Shown here: positions 6,663 to 14,258 of the stretch, one piece after another
Layout of the letters: the number at the start of each line of letters is the position of its first letter
Numbering within the stretch: the first letter of the stretch is position 1
NCBI RefSeq assembly: GCF_002844595.1
Contig: NZ_PJNW01000010.1
Span: forward strand, 1 to 44,906
Reading direction: 5' to 3'
From: Pleomorphomonas diazotrophica
Lineage (GTDB): Bacteria > Pseudomonadota > Alphaproteobacteria > Rhizobiales > Pleomorphomonadaceae
Length of the DNA stretch: 44,906 nt
Notes under the pieces: generated by a model
What the model was told of the DNA's origin: nothing
Databases searched by the model: none
The model's input: the letters and a program-made list of their open reading frames with translations, nothing else
Program-made: the position numbers and the translations under genes

Positions 6663-7313
6663 TCAGTCCCGCGCGCTGTAGTAGCTCATGAACACGTCCA
6701 GCCCATTGTCGACGATACGCTTGGCCTCCTCCGACGTCGGCCGGAGTGCGCCGCCGAACAGCGCCTTCTTCATCACCTCGGACGTACAGAGGGCGATGAA
6801 GTGGTGGGCGGCGACGGTGGGGTCGCAGGGCTTCAGGCGGCCGTCGGCCACGGCCTCACCGAACACCTCGGTCAGTCGCGTCGTGCCGCGCTCGGCGCCG
6901 GCGCGGAAGAACATGGCGCCGACGGCGGGGAACTTCTCCACCGCGCCCACCACCATGCGAATGGTCGACATATGGTTCTCGCCGGTGAGCAGCTCGTTGA
7001 AGCTGATGGCAAAGGCGCGGAGGTTCTCGCGAAAGCTTTCCGCGGTCGGCTGGAAGGCGTCGAGCGCGGCGGCCAGCTCCTGCTTCTCGTCGGTGATCAG
7101 CCGCTCGAACAGCTCGTCCTTATTGGTGAAATAGACGTAGAGCGTACCCTTGGAAACGCCGGCCGCCTTGGCGATGGCGTCCATTGAGGCGCCCTCATAG
7201 CCCTTGGCGCGGAACACCTCGCGGGCGCCATCAAGGATCTGCCGGCGTTTCTCGCTGTCCTGACCCTCACCGCCGGCCGCCGTCTCGCCGGGCCGCGCCG
7301 ATACCTTGCTCAT
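6663..7313 (-). CDS. TetR/AcrR family repressor of the adjacent efflux pair
   Basis: 216 residues from the preferred ATG at 7313, which is preceded by AGGGGTGG; an ATG at 7385 would add 24 residues. The helix-turn-helix (~residues 22-70) reads KRRQILDGAREVF..KGYEGASMDAIAKAAGVSKGTLYVYFTNKDELF, a canonical TetR domain. The C-terminal half is an AcrR/AefR-like ligand domain. It is divergent from an EmrAB-type pair. A perfect 19-bp palindrome lies inside the pump promoter at 7492-7510 and is the obvious binding site. It most likely represses the pump and is released by a transported toxic compound. The wiring is inferred from layout and operator. Confidence 0.88.
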   Translation of the reverse strand: MSKVSARPGETAAGGEGQDSEKRRQILDGAREVFRAKGYEGASMDAIAKAAGVSKGTLYVYFTNKDELFERLITDEKQELAAALDAFQPTAESFRENLRAFAISFNELLTGENHMSTIRMVVGAVEKFPAVGAMFFRAGAERGTTRLTEVFGEAVADGRLKPCDPTVAAHHFIALCTSEVMKKALFGGALRPTSEEAKRIVDNGLDVFMSYYSARD

Positions 7314-7490
7314 CCACCCCTGCCCTCGCGGCGCCCTGTCAGCCCGCGTTGTTTCATTGTCGGCGCCCTGGCCGGAGAGGGCCATGCTGCCTTTGGCGAT
7401 CGCCGTTCACGGAAATCCGGCCGGCCGATCACGTTTTGCTGAGACTGCCCCCGAAAGGGCCAAATCGTCAACCAAGCGCCAATACTGCGA

Positions 7491-7519
7491 TTGACCGAAC
7501 GGTTCGGTCATGAGATAAC
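7491..7519 (+). promoter_or_regulatory. Promoter of the efflux operon with embedded TetR operator
   Basis: -35 TTGACC (7491-7496) and -10 GATAAC (7514-7519) are separated by 17 bases. The spacer is filled by a perfect palindrome at 7492-7510: TGACCGAAC, a central G, then GTTCGGTCA. Repressor bound here would cover both the -35 and the spacer. This is the arrangement expected for a TetR-repressed pump, about 100 bases upstream of the first pump gene. Confidence 0.75.
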
Positions 7520-7620
7520 ACTTTCGACGCTTAGGAACAATACCTAAGACTTTCGGATTAGAGCGCCGGTAACAGACGCTCTCGCATCAAGGTCCGACGG
7601 CGGACCAACGGAGATTTCCA

Positions 7621-8865
7621 ATGGCCAAGCGCGAAGCCAACGCCGCCCATGACAGCGACGGCTCGGAAGCCACTGTCACCCAGATCCGCCCGGCCGCCGA
7701 GGCCGCGCCCAAGCACGTCGACGAGGCGCCCGAGGCGCCGCGCCATGCCGCGGGCGACGGCAAGCCGGCCGCACAGCCGAAGAAGCCGCGCAGCGTGGTG
7801 AGCCGCCTCGTTCTCATCGCCCTTCTCGGCACCGCCGCCTGGTTCGGCGGCAAGACCGGTTATGCCTGGTGGACCGACGGCCGCTTCCTGGTCACCACCG
7901 ACGACGCCTATGTCGCCGCCGACATCACCACGCTGGCCGCCAAGGCCTCCGGCTACGTCACCGAGGTGATGGTGGCCGACAATCAGGCCGTGAAGAAGGG
8001 CGAGGTGATCGCCCGCGTCGACAGCGGCGACTATGTGCTGGCCGTCGCCCAGGCCGAGAACGCGCTCGCCGGCAACCTTGCCACCATCGCCCGCATCGAC
8101 AAGCAGATCGCCGCCGGCGAGGCGCAGGTGGCCCAAGCCAAGGCCGGCGTCGCCTCCGCTCAGGCGAGCCTTGAATCCAAGGACATCAACTTCGCCCGCC
8201 AGTCGACGCTGGTGACGAACAAGGTGTCGGCCCAGTCGCAGCTCGACGACGCCCGCACCGACCGCGACGCCGCCCGCGCCACCGTCGCCTCCGCCGAGGC
8301 GGCCGTCGCGGTGGCCGAGGCCAATATCGAGGTGCTCCGCGCGCAGAAGGCCGAGGCGGAAGCCACCGGCCGCACGTTGCAGACCGCCCTCGACAAGGCC
8401 AAGCGCGACCTGTCGTTCACCGAGATCCGCGCGCCCGTCGACGGCGTCGTCGGCAACAAGGCGCTGGAAGTCGGCACCTATGTGACGCCCGGCCAGCAGC
8501 TTGCCTCGCTGGTTGCCACCGGCAGCGCCCACATCGAGGCCAACTACAAGGAAACGCAGCTCGCCGAGCTCACCCCCGGCGAAACCGTTCGCATCACCGT
8601 CGACGCCCTCGGCGAGGAGGAGACCATCCTCGGCAAGGTCGAGAGCCTGTCGCCGGCCACCGGCTCGGTGTTCAGCCTGCTGCCCGCCAACAACGCCACG
8701 GGCAACTTCACCAAGGTGGTGCAGCGCCTGCCGGTGCGCATCTCGGTGCCCGCCGACGTCGCGACGAGCGGCAAGCTCCGCCCCGGCCTCTCGGTCGTGG
8801 TCGCCGCCGACCCGCGCACCGCGCCGACCAATACCCAGACGGCCGGCATCGCGCCCGCCAGCTAA
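7621..8865 (+). CDS. emrA: HlyD/EmrA-type membrane fusion protein
   Basis: 414 residues. A cytoplasmic N-terminus rich in Ala, Glu and Lys (1-57) precedes one membrane segment (~60-80: VSRLVLIALLGTAAWFGG). The periplasmic part has a biotinyl-lipoyl half (DDAYVAADITTLAAKASGYV..V.V.DNQ.VKKGEVI), a long coiled-coil hairpin rich in Ala, Glu and Gln (~125-265), the returning lipoyl half (FTEIRAPVDGVVG), and a beta-barrel ending in RPGLSVVVAAD. It links the inner-membrane pump to an outer-membrane channel such as TolC, which is not encoded here. The start of the DHA2 gene lies 57 bases after this stop, so they form one operon. Confidence 0.92.
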   Translation: MAKREANAAHDSDGSEATVTQIRPAAEAAPKHVDEAPEAPRHAAGDGKPAAQPKKPRSVVSRLVLIALLGTAAWFGGKTGYAWWTDGRFLVTTDDAYVAADITTLAAKASGYVTEVMVADNQAVKKGEVIARVDSGDYVLAVAQAENALAGNLATIARIDKQIAAGEAQVAQAKAGVASAQASLESKDINFARQSTLVTNKVSAQSQLDDARTDRDAARATVASAEAAVAVAEANIEVLRAQKAEAEATGRTLQTALDKAKRDLSFTEIRAPVDGVVGNKALEVGTYVTPGQQLASLVATGSAHIEANYKETQLAELTPGETVRITVDALGEEETILGKVESLSPATGSVFSLLPANNATGNFTKVVQRLPVRISVPADVATSGKLRPGLSVVVAADPRTAPTNTQTAGIAPAS

Positions 8866-8921
8866 CCTCTAGCGTGGCCGGTCCCTGAGGGCCGGCCGCC
8901 AGCCAGCCATCGGTCACGTCC

Positions 8922-10487
8922 ATGTCCGCCATTGCCTCGGCCGGTGCCGGCCCCACGTTCACCACCCGCCGGCTGTTCACCTTCATCTGCATGGTGTTCG
9001 GCATGTTCATGGCGATCCTGGACATCCAGATCGTCTCGGCTTCGCTCAGCGAGATCCAGGCCGGCCTCGGCGCCGCCAACGACGAGATTTCCTGGGTTCA
9101 GACCTCCTATCTCATCGCCGAAGTGATCATGATCCCGCTGTCGGGCTACCTGTCGCGCATGATCTCGACGCGCTGGATGTTCACCATCGCGGCCGGCGGC
9201 TTCACCTTCGCCTCGATGATGTGCGCCTTCTCATCCTCGATCAACGAGATGATCCTGTGGCGCGCCGTGCAGGGCTTCATCGGAGGCGGCATGATTCCCA
9301 CCGTCTTCGCCTCCGCCTACACCATCTTCCCGCGCGAGAAGATGGGGCTGGTGACGCCGATCATCGGCCTCGTCGCCACCATGGCGCCGACCATCGGTCC
9401 GACGGCCGGCGGTTATCTCACCGAGCTCTTCTCCTGGCACTGGCTGTTCCTGGTCAACATCATCCCCGGCATCTTCGTGACGGTGACCAGCTATTTCCTG
9501 ATCGATTTCGACGAGCCGGACTTCAGCCTGTTCAAGGTGTTCGACTGGTGGGGCCTCGCCGCCATGGCCGCCTTCCTCGGCAGCCTCGAGTATGTGCTGG
9601 AGGAAGGCCCCAGCAAGGACTGGCTGGCCGACGAGCGCATCGCGTTTCTCACCGGCGTCATGACCATTGCCGGCATCGTTTTCTTCTTCCGGGCGCTGAC
9701 CCGCGAGAACCCGATCGTCGACCTCAGGGCCTTCGTCAACCGCAACTTCTCCCTCGGCAGCGCCTTCTCCTTCTGCCTGGGCATCGGCCTCTACGGCCTC
9801 ACCTATCTCTACCCGGTCTACCTCGCGCGCATCCGCGGCTTCTCGGCCTTGCAGATCGGCGAGACCATGTTCGTCTCCGGCGTCGGCATGCTGATCGCCG
9901 CGCCGATCGCCGGCCGCCTCTCCACCAAGCTCGACCCGCGCGTCATGATGGCCATCGGCTTCCTGGGCGTCGCCGTCGCCACCTGGCTCTCCACCGGCTT
10001 CACCGCCGACTGGGACTTCTGGGAGCTGTTCTGGCCGCAGATCTTCCGTGGCGTGTTCATGATGATCTGCATGATCCCCATCAACAACATCGCGCTCGGC
10101 ACGCTGCCGCCGGCCGAGATGAAGAACGCCTCCGGCCTCTTCAATCTCACCCGCAACCTCGGCGGCGCCGTCGGCCTCGCGCTGATCAACCAGATCATGA
10201 CCAACCGCACCGATCTCCACTTCGACCGGCTGCGCGAGGCGGTCAGCATTTCGAGCTCGACGGCCATGTCGACCATCGCGGGCATGGAGCACAGCCTCTC
10301 CGAGCTCGGCAGCAATGCCCATACCGCCGCCATATCCAGGCTGACCGGCCTTGCTCAGCAGCAGTCGACCATCATGTCCTTCAACGACATCTTCCTGATG
10401 CTGACCGTGCTCTTCCTCGCCCTCATCCTCGCCATGCCCTTCGTCAAGAAGCCGGCGGCCCAGGGAGGCGGTGGCGGCGGGCACTGA
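8922..10487 (+). CDS. emrB: DHA2 family MFS multidrug transporter (EmrB type)
   Basis: 521 residues, about 14 membrane segments, typical of the DHA2 drug:proton antiporter family. Visible marks are LDIQIVSASLSEIQ near helix 1 (motif D1-like), GYLSRMISTRWMF (motif A-like loop), GGGMIPTVFASAYTIFP and the motif-C-like stretch GPTAGGYLTELFSWHWLFLVN. It works with the upstream fusion protein to expel hydrophobic compounds across both membranes. The C-terminus ends in a Gly-rich tail with a final His. Operon and regulation are with the upstream EmrA-type gene and the divergent TetR gene. The drug specificity cannot be read from sequence. Confidence 0.93.
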   Translation: MSAIASAGAGPTFTTRRLFTFICMVFGMFMAILDIQIVSASLSEIQAGLGAANDEISWVQTSYLIAEVIMIPLSGYLSRMISTRWMFTIAAGGFTFASMMCAFSSSINEMILWRAVQGFIGGGMIPTVFASAYTIFPREKMGLVTPIIGLVATMAPTIGPTAGGYLTELFSWHWLFLVNIIPGIFVTVTSYFLIDFDEPDFSLFKVFDWWGLAAMAAFLGSLEYVLEEGPSKDWLADERIAFLTGVMTIAGIVFFFRALTRENPIVDLRAFVNRNFSLGSAFSFCLGIGLYGLTYLYPVYLARIRGFSALQIGETMFVSGVGMLIAAPIAGRLSTKLDPRVMMAIGFLGVAVATWLSTGFTADWDFWELFWPQIFRGVFMMICMIPINNIALGTLPPAEMKNASGLFNLTRNLGGAVGLALINQIMTNRTDLHFDRLREAVSISSSTAMSTIAGMEHSLSELGSNAHTAAISRLTGLAQQQSTIMSFNDIFLMLTVLFLALILAMPFVKKPAAQGGGGGGH

Positions 10488-10526
10488 CGGAGGCGGACAT
10501 CACCTGGGTATCGGGCGTTCGATGGA

Positions 10527-10943
10527 TTACCCCTGCTCACCAAGAGAGAGCCCCCGGGCGGCAAAGACCTCCTTGGCCGCGAACAGGCCGTTGAGCGCCG
10601 CCGGAAAGCCGGCGTAAACGGCCATCTGAATGATGATCTCGATCACTTCCTCCCTGGTCAGGCCGACATTCAGGCCCGCCTCGATATGCACCTTCAGCTG
10701 CGGCGTGGCATTTCCCATCGCGGTCAGGGCCGCGATGGTGGCGATCTCTCGGGCGCGCAGGTCGAGGCCGGGGCGGCTGTAGATGTCGCCGAACGGAAAC
10801 TCGAGAATGTAGGTTGCGAAGTCCGGGGCGATGTCCTGAAGAGCGGCGATCACCTTGTGCCCGGCCTCGCCGTCGATCTCAGCGAGCACCCGCTTGCCGC
10901 GGTCCAGCCGGCTTTCGCCGGCGTTCGGGGATTGATGCGTCAT
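10527..10943 (-). CDS. Carboxymuconolactone decarboxylase family protein
   Basis: 138 residues matching the CMD family (PcaC-like): residues ~45-125 contain SRPGLDLRAREIATIAALTAMGN, followed by QLKVHIEAGLNVGLTREEVIEIIIQMAVYAGFPAALN. The CxxC redox pair of the AhpD branch is absent, so a peroxidase-reductase role is unlikely. PcaC itself decarboxylates 4-carboxymuconolactone, but no other protocatechuate gene is present, so the substrate is unknown. ATG at 10943 has GAGGAAG upstream. The first 65 bases overlap the 3' end of the MerR gene in another frame, implying cotranscription and probably translational coupling. Confidence 0.88.
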   Translation of the reverse strand: MTHQSPNAGESRLDRGKRVLAEIDGEAGHKVIAALQDIAPDFATYILEFPFGDIYSRPGLDLRAREIATIAALTAMGNATPQLKVHIEAGLNVGLTREEVIEIIIQMAVYAGFPAALNGLFAAKEVFAARGLSLGEQG

Positions 10944-11307
10944 GGTCAATCTTCCTCTGTGTCGTGCCGGCATAGCCGGCAATCTTGGTGTCGAGGACGA
11001 GAAGACAGGCTTGAAGCTCCGCCACATGGGCGCGGACACGCTCGCGATGCCGTTCGAGCACCGCGCTGCGCTCCCGTTCCGTGCCGGCGCCGCGCTCCCG
11101 CAAGGCCGCGTAGAGCAGCATTTCCCGGATAGGCATCCCGGTCGCCTTGAGACGGTCGAGAAACTCCATCCAGGTCAGGATCGACGCATCGTAATTGCGT
11201 TGGCCCGATCGATCCCGGTCGGCCTGGGGAAGCAGCCCGATCCGCTCGTAATAGCGAATGGTGTAGGTCGACAGTCCCGAACGCCGTGCCAGTTCGCCGA
11301 TCTTCAT
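10879..11307 (-). CDS. MerR family transcriptional regulator (YyaN type)
   Basis: 142 residues. The winged helix-turn-helix (~1-70) reads MKIGELARRSGLSTYTIRYYERIGLLP..DR..GQRNYD, followed by the hinge LDRLKATGMPIREMLLYAAL and a dimerisation coil ending HVAELQACLLVLDTKIAGY. No Cys metal-binding pattern is present, unlike MerR or SoxR. The ATG at 11307 is chosen because the predicted -10 element lies at 11338-11343, which would leave the in-frame ATG at 11334 at about the transcription start. The C-terminal ~25 residues run into the CMD gene by 65 bases. It probably controls itself and the CMD gene from the promoter at 11338-11368. Confidence 0.88.
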   Translation of the reverse strand: MKIGELARRSGLSTYTIRYYERIGLLPQADRDRSGQRNYDASILTWMEFLDRLKATGMPIREMLLYAALRERGAGTERERSAVLERHRERVRAHVAELQACLLVLDTKIAGYAGTTQRKIDHDASIPERRRKPAGPRQAGAR

Positions 11308-11337
11308 GGCCGCCCATCTCTCATCATGACGCATGGG

Positions 11338-11368
11338 AAGCTACCGGTTAGAGCGCACTCTAAGTCAA
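11338..11368 (-). promoter_or_regulatory. MerR-type promoter with 19-base spacer and dyad
   Basis: On the minus strand, -35 TTGACT (11368-11363) and -10 TAGCTT (11343-11338) are 19 bases apart, the long spacing that MerR proteins correct by twisting the DNA. The spacer holds the dyad TTAGAG..CTCTAA (11348-11363), which is typical for this branch. The match in spacing and symmetry strongly supports autoregulation. Confidence 0.78.
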
Positions 11369-11446
11369 CCCACTAAAAACAGAGGCGCAGACACTCGCCT
11401 CACCGGCACCTGTCTGGCGCTGGCAGGCGTCGCCGGGTGGGAGAAA

Positions 11447-11878
11447 CTAGGCCTTCTCGACGGTTTGCTTGAGGTGGTTCAGCATCATGTCCCAGTTGGC
11501 GGCGAACTCCGCCCGGGTCTTGTCGTCGATGTCCTGATTGCCGTGGTTGAACTGGGTGAGCCGGACGGTCGTGCGGCGATCGTCGCCGGTCAGTTCATAG
11601 CGCACGGTGTGATAGTTCTCCGGTCGATCCTCCGTGCCGGACAGTTCGCTCCAGTGGGTGAACTCCAGCCGTGCCTCGGGCTCGACGGCCACGATCTCGC
11701 CCCGGTCCTGATAGGGCCGTCCCTTCCAGTTGCCAGAAAACTGGATCGGGTGCCCCACCTGCCAATCGGTCTCCACCTTGGACTGCGGAAACAGGGCGGT
11801 GTCGGGCGCCACCATCGCCTTCCAAACGGCGGCGCGCGGCGCCTCGATGAGTTTTTCGACTTCAGCGGCTTTCTTCAT
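11447..11878 (-). CDS. SRPBCC (START/AHSA1-like) family protein
   Basis: 143 residues of the SRPBCC helix-grip fold: N-terminal KLIEAPRAAVWKAMVAPD, then VGHPIQFSGNW, RGEIVAVEPEARLEFTHW and the C-terminal helix FAANWDMMLNHLKQTVE. These features place it with the AHSA1-like, SRPBCC-domain proteins that bind small hydrophobic ligands. No catalytic residue is defined. The ATG at 11878 follows AGGAGG. It begins 23 bases after the stop of the squalene-cyclase-like gene, so the two form an operon. The pairing suggests a shared hydrophobic substrate; this is inference. Confidence 0.85.
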   Translation of the reverse strand: MKKAAEVEKLIEAPRAAVWKAMVAPDTALFPQSKVETDWQVGHPIQFSGNWKGRPYQDRGEIVAVEPEARLEFTHWSELSGTEDRPENYHTVRYELTGDDRRTTVRLTQFNHGNQDIDDKTRAEFAANWDMMLNHLKQTVEKA

Positions 11879-11901
11879 GGTTGCCTCCTGAGAGAGGTTT
11901 C

Positions 11902-12876
11902 TCAGTGGGTTTGCTCGTCCCACCATCGAAGCACCCGGAGCGCCTTGAGGGTGATCCACGGCGACGGCGAGCCGATGCCGCCGTCCATGTGGAACCAGAC
12001 GCGCCCGGGCGTTTGCCATGTCACCAGCCAGCGCCCATTATCATCTCTCCTGGACCTCAATATGGCGACGGCTTCACCAAGGCGCGGATCGGGCGGCGTT
12101 CCGAACTGCCGACCGGCCTTGCGGAAATAATCGAGGGCGCGAAGGATGTCGTAGCGCCAGCGGTGGGGGTAGAGCGGCATCAGGAAGGCGGGGTCGGCGA
12201 CCTCTCCGGTGGCGAGACGCCGGAACAGCCCGCGCTCCAGCAGGAACGCCTCGCCCGACCGGCGGGCCGACCGGACGGCCTCCGATCCACCGGTGGCGAT
12301 CTCGTACTCCAGCAGCCCTTCGAGGACGTTGATGGTGCTGGCAAAGGACGACCGGATGGAGCCTCGGCAGCGGGCGCAGTTCCAGCCGCCATCCGGCTGC
12401 ACGTCGCCGAGCAGCCTGTCGGCGATCCCCGCCACGTCGGTGCCGAAATAGGCACCGTCCGCCAACGTCCGCCCGTTGATGCATTCCTCGACCTCGCCGT
12501 CCCAGAAGGGCTGCCCGCCCTCCTCCCAACGGCAGGTCCGCCCGACCAGATCGACGGTGCGCCGGGCGCTGTCCGATGAGGGATCGAGCCCGAACTCGCG
12601 GAGCTGCGTCAGGACGAAGGAGGTCGCCGTCCACGGCTGCCCCTCCCTCCTCCACTCCGCCCCGTCGAACCCCTTCGGCACGAAGGCGCCGCCGGCCCAT
12701 TGGCCATCCTCGTCCTGGTGGGACAGCAGCCGGGCGCCCCACCCCTCGGTCTCCACCTTGGCGCGCTCGGACCGCCATGCCGACTCCGGCGCGTCCAGGA
12801 GGTCGCGCATCGCCTGCCAGCGAAGCGCCGGATCGAGTTGCAGCAACCAGTCCGTGGCCGGCTCGGTCCCAGGCAT
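11902..12876 (-). CDS. Squalene-cyclase-like alpha/alpha-toroid repeat protein, no catalytic DxDD
   Basis: 324 residues with repeats that resemble the QW motifs of prenyltransferase/squalene cyclase toroids: QDEDGQWAGG, VQPDGGWNCA and DDNGRWLVTW. It is about half the length of squalene-hopene cyclase, and no DxDD proton-donor motif or DxxDD prenyl motif is seen, so cyclase activity is unlikely. The Cys pair in WNCARCRGS could bind metal. The ATG at 12876 has an almost perfect Shine-Dalgarno, GGAGGTGATC, directly upstream, suggesting strong translation. Similar proteins are annotated only as prenyltransferase/squalene oxidase repeat proteins. The function is unknown. Confidence 0.7.
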   Translation of the reverse strand: MPGTEPATDWLLQLDPALRWQAMRDLLDAPESAWRSERAKVETEGWGARLLSHQDEDGQWAGGAFVPKGFDGAEWRREGQPWTATSFVLTQLREFGLDPSSDSARRTVDLVGRTCRWEEGGQPFWDGEVEECINGRTLADGAYFGTDVAGIADRLLGDVQPDGGWNCARCRGSIRSSFASTINVLEGLLEYEIATGGSEAVRSARRSGEAFLLERGLFRRLATGEVADPAFLMPLYPHRWRYDILRALDYFRKAGRQFGTPPDPRLGEAVAILRSRRDDNGRWLVTWQTPGRVWFHMDGGIGSPSPWITLKALRVLRWWDEQTH

Positions 12877-12959
12877 CGATCACCTCCCTGTCCGCCGCTG
12901 AACCCAAACTGCGGCATGCCCGCCGACCCGTCTTGAACGATTGTGACGGGACGCCCCGA

Positions 12960-13742
12960 CTAATGCGGATCCGGCGCATTGGCCGCCCCGCCAATGGCGC
13001 CGTCCAGGAAACCCGCCCTCACCATGTGACGCCAGGCGCCGGGAGGGGCGCCGGTGACCGATGCGATGGCACGGGTCATGTGGGACTGATCGGCGAAGCC
13101 GGTATCGGCGGCGATCTCAGCCAGCGGCTCGCTGCCCGATATCACCCGAAGCCATGCCGAGCGGGCATGCAGCTCGCCGGCGAAGGCGCGAGGCGACACC
13201 CCGAAGGCGCGCCGAAAGCCACGGGAAACCGTCTCCCGCGCCAGACCGTGAGCCCGGGCCCAGTCGTCGATGCCCACCAGTCCCGACCTCAGGTCGGCGG
13301 CCAGAAGGTCGGGCCAGTCCCAGATCGGCACCGGCTCGGGGACGGCATCATCGATGAGCTCGGCCAGCAGCCCCGTTGCGCCGCGCGGATCGCGCTCGGC
13401 CGTCCGGATGACCAGATCGATCGACGGCAGGTGGTAGACGCCGCGGAACGCCGTCTCCATCCGCCAGGGCAGGTGCAGAACATGGGCGCCGCGCGGATGG
13501 GGCGTTTCGTTGGCGTGGCGATCGAGCGCCGGCTGGACCAGCACGTCGCCCGGCTCCAGGCGCAGCCGGCCGGCGTAGCCGTTCTGCACGTCGCCTGAGG
13601 CCAAGGTGATGCTGACATGGGCACTGAGATGCCCGTGGCGGGGCGCCAGCGAACCCGTGTCATAGCGCTCGAACCCGGCGCGTCGTGCCAGCAGGTAGTC
13701 GCGTGCCGCGGTGGGGCCGGGAACCGAAATGATGGTGGTCAT
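12960..13742 (-). CDS. AraC family transcriptional regulator
   Basis: 260 residues. The N-terminal half is a cupin-like sensor (H..HLSAHVSITLASGD, then LEPGDVLVQPALDRHAN, with His residues and RLEPGDV typical of AraC arms). Residues ~155-245 are the AraC DNA-binding domain, with GLARETVSRGFRRAFGVSPRAF and PLAEIAADTGFADQSHMTRAI. It is divergent from the DUF1801 gene with about 130 bases between the starts. It also lies just upstream, on the same strand, of the squalene-cyclase-like operon with a 83-base gap. Either may be its target. The inducer is unknown. Confidence 0.85.
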   Translation of the reverse strand: MTTIISVPGPTAARDYLLARRAGFERYDTGSLAPRHGHLSAHVSITLASGDVQNGYAGRLRLEPGDVLVQPALDRHANETPHPRGAHVLHLPWRMETAFRGVYHLPSIDLVIRTAERDPRGATGLLAELIDDAVPEPVPIWDWPDLLAADLRSGLVGIDDWARAHGLARETVSRGFRRAFGVSPRAFAGELHARSAWLRVISGSEPLAEIAADTGFADQSHMTRAIASVTGAPPGAWRHMVRAGFLDGAIGGAANAPDPH

Positions 13743-13874
13743 CCGTCAGTCCCTTGAGGTCGGTCGCAAGCGACGGTCACCGCCGTCACATGCATTCAAG
13801 ACGCATTGGCGCCTGACTGCAAGACTGGCATCTCGGGCATTGCCCGATCTTGCAACTCAGGAGGCTCCCAGACC

Positions 13875-14255
13875 ATGACCGACAAGAAACCCGGCCCGAA
13901 GGACGTCGACGCCTATCTGGCGCAACTGCCGCCACCCGTCGCGGCGGTACTCCGGGATTTGCGAGCCGCGATCCGCAATGCCGCGCCGGACGCCGAGGAG
14001 ATCATGCGGATGGGCGCTCCCACCTATGTGCATCGGGGCAACCTCGTCTCCTTCGCGGCGGCCGCCAAGCATTGCTCCTTCTACGTGATGAGCCCCGGCC
14101 CCATCGCCGCGAGGGCCGATGTCCTCAAGGGCTTCGACACCGCCCCCACGGCCATCAAGTTCAAGCCGGACAATCCCTTGCCGCTGGCGCTGGTGGAGGC
14201 GATCGTGAAGGAGCGCATGCGCGAGAATGAGGCCCGGCAGCCCGCCCGTCGGTGA
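13875..14255 (+). CDS. DUF1801 (YdhG-like) family protein
   Basis: 126 residues with the DUF1801 pattern: DVDAYLAQLPPPVAAVLRDLR..I....PDAEEIMRMGAPTY, followed by the aromatic strand HCSFYVMSPG and a Lys-rich C-terminal part. The fold is that of the frataxin-like YdhG proteins, described as putative intracellular iron chaperones; that role is not firmly shown. The ATG at 13875 follows AGGAGG at 13858-13863. It is divergent from the AraC gene, and its transcription converges with the next hydrolase gene, leaving only 3 bases between the stop codons. There is no clear terminator between them. Confidence 0.83.
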   Translation: MTDKKPGPKDVDAYLAQLPPPVAAVLRDLRAAIRNAAPDAEEIMRMGAPTYVHRGNLVSFAAAAKHCSFYVMSPGPIAARADVLKGFDTAPTAIKFKPDNPLPLALVEAIVKERMRENEARQPARR

Positions 14256-14258
14256 TCA

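Noticed and set aside
11902-12876. Squalene-hopene cyclase
   Set aside because: Only QW-like repeats are present. The length is about half and the DxDD catalytic motif is missing.
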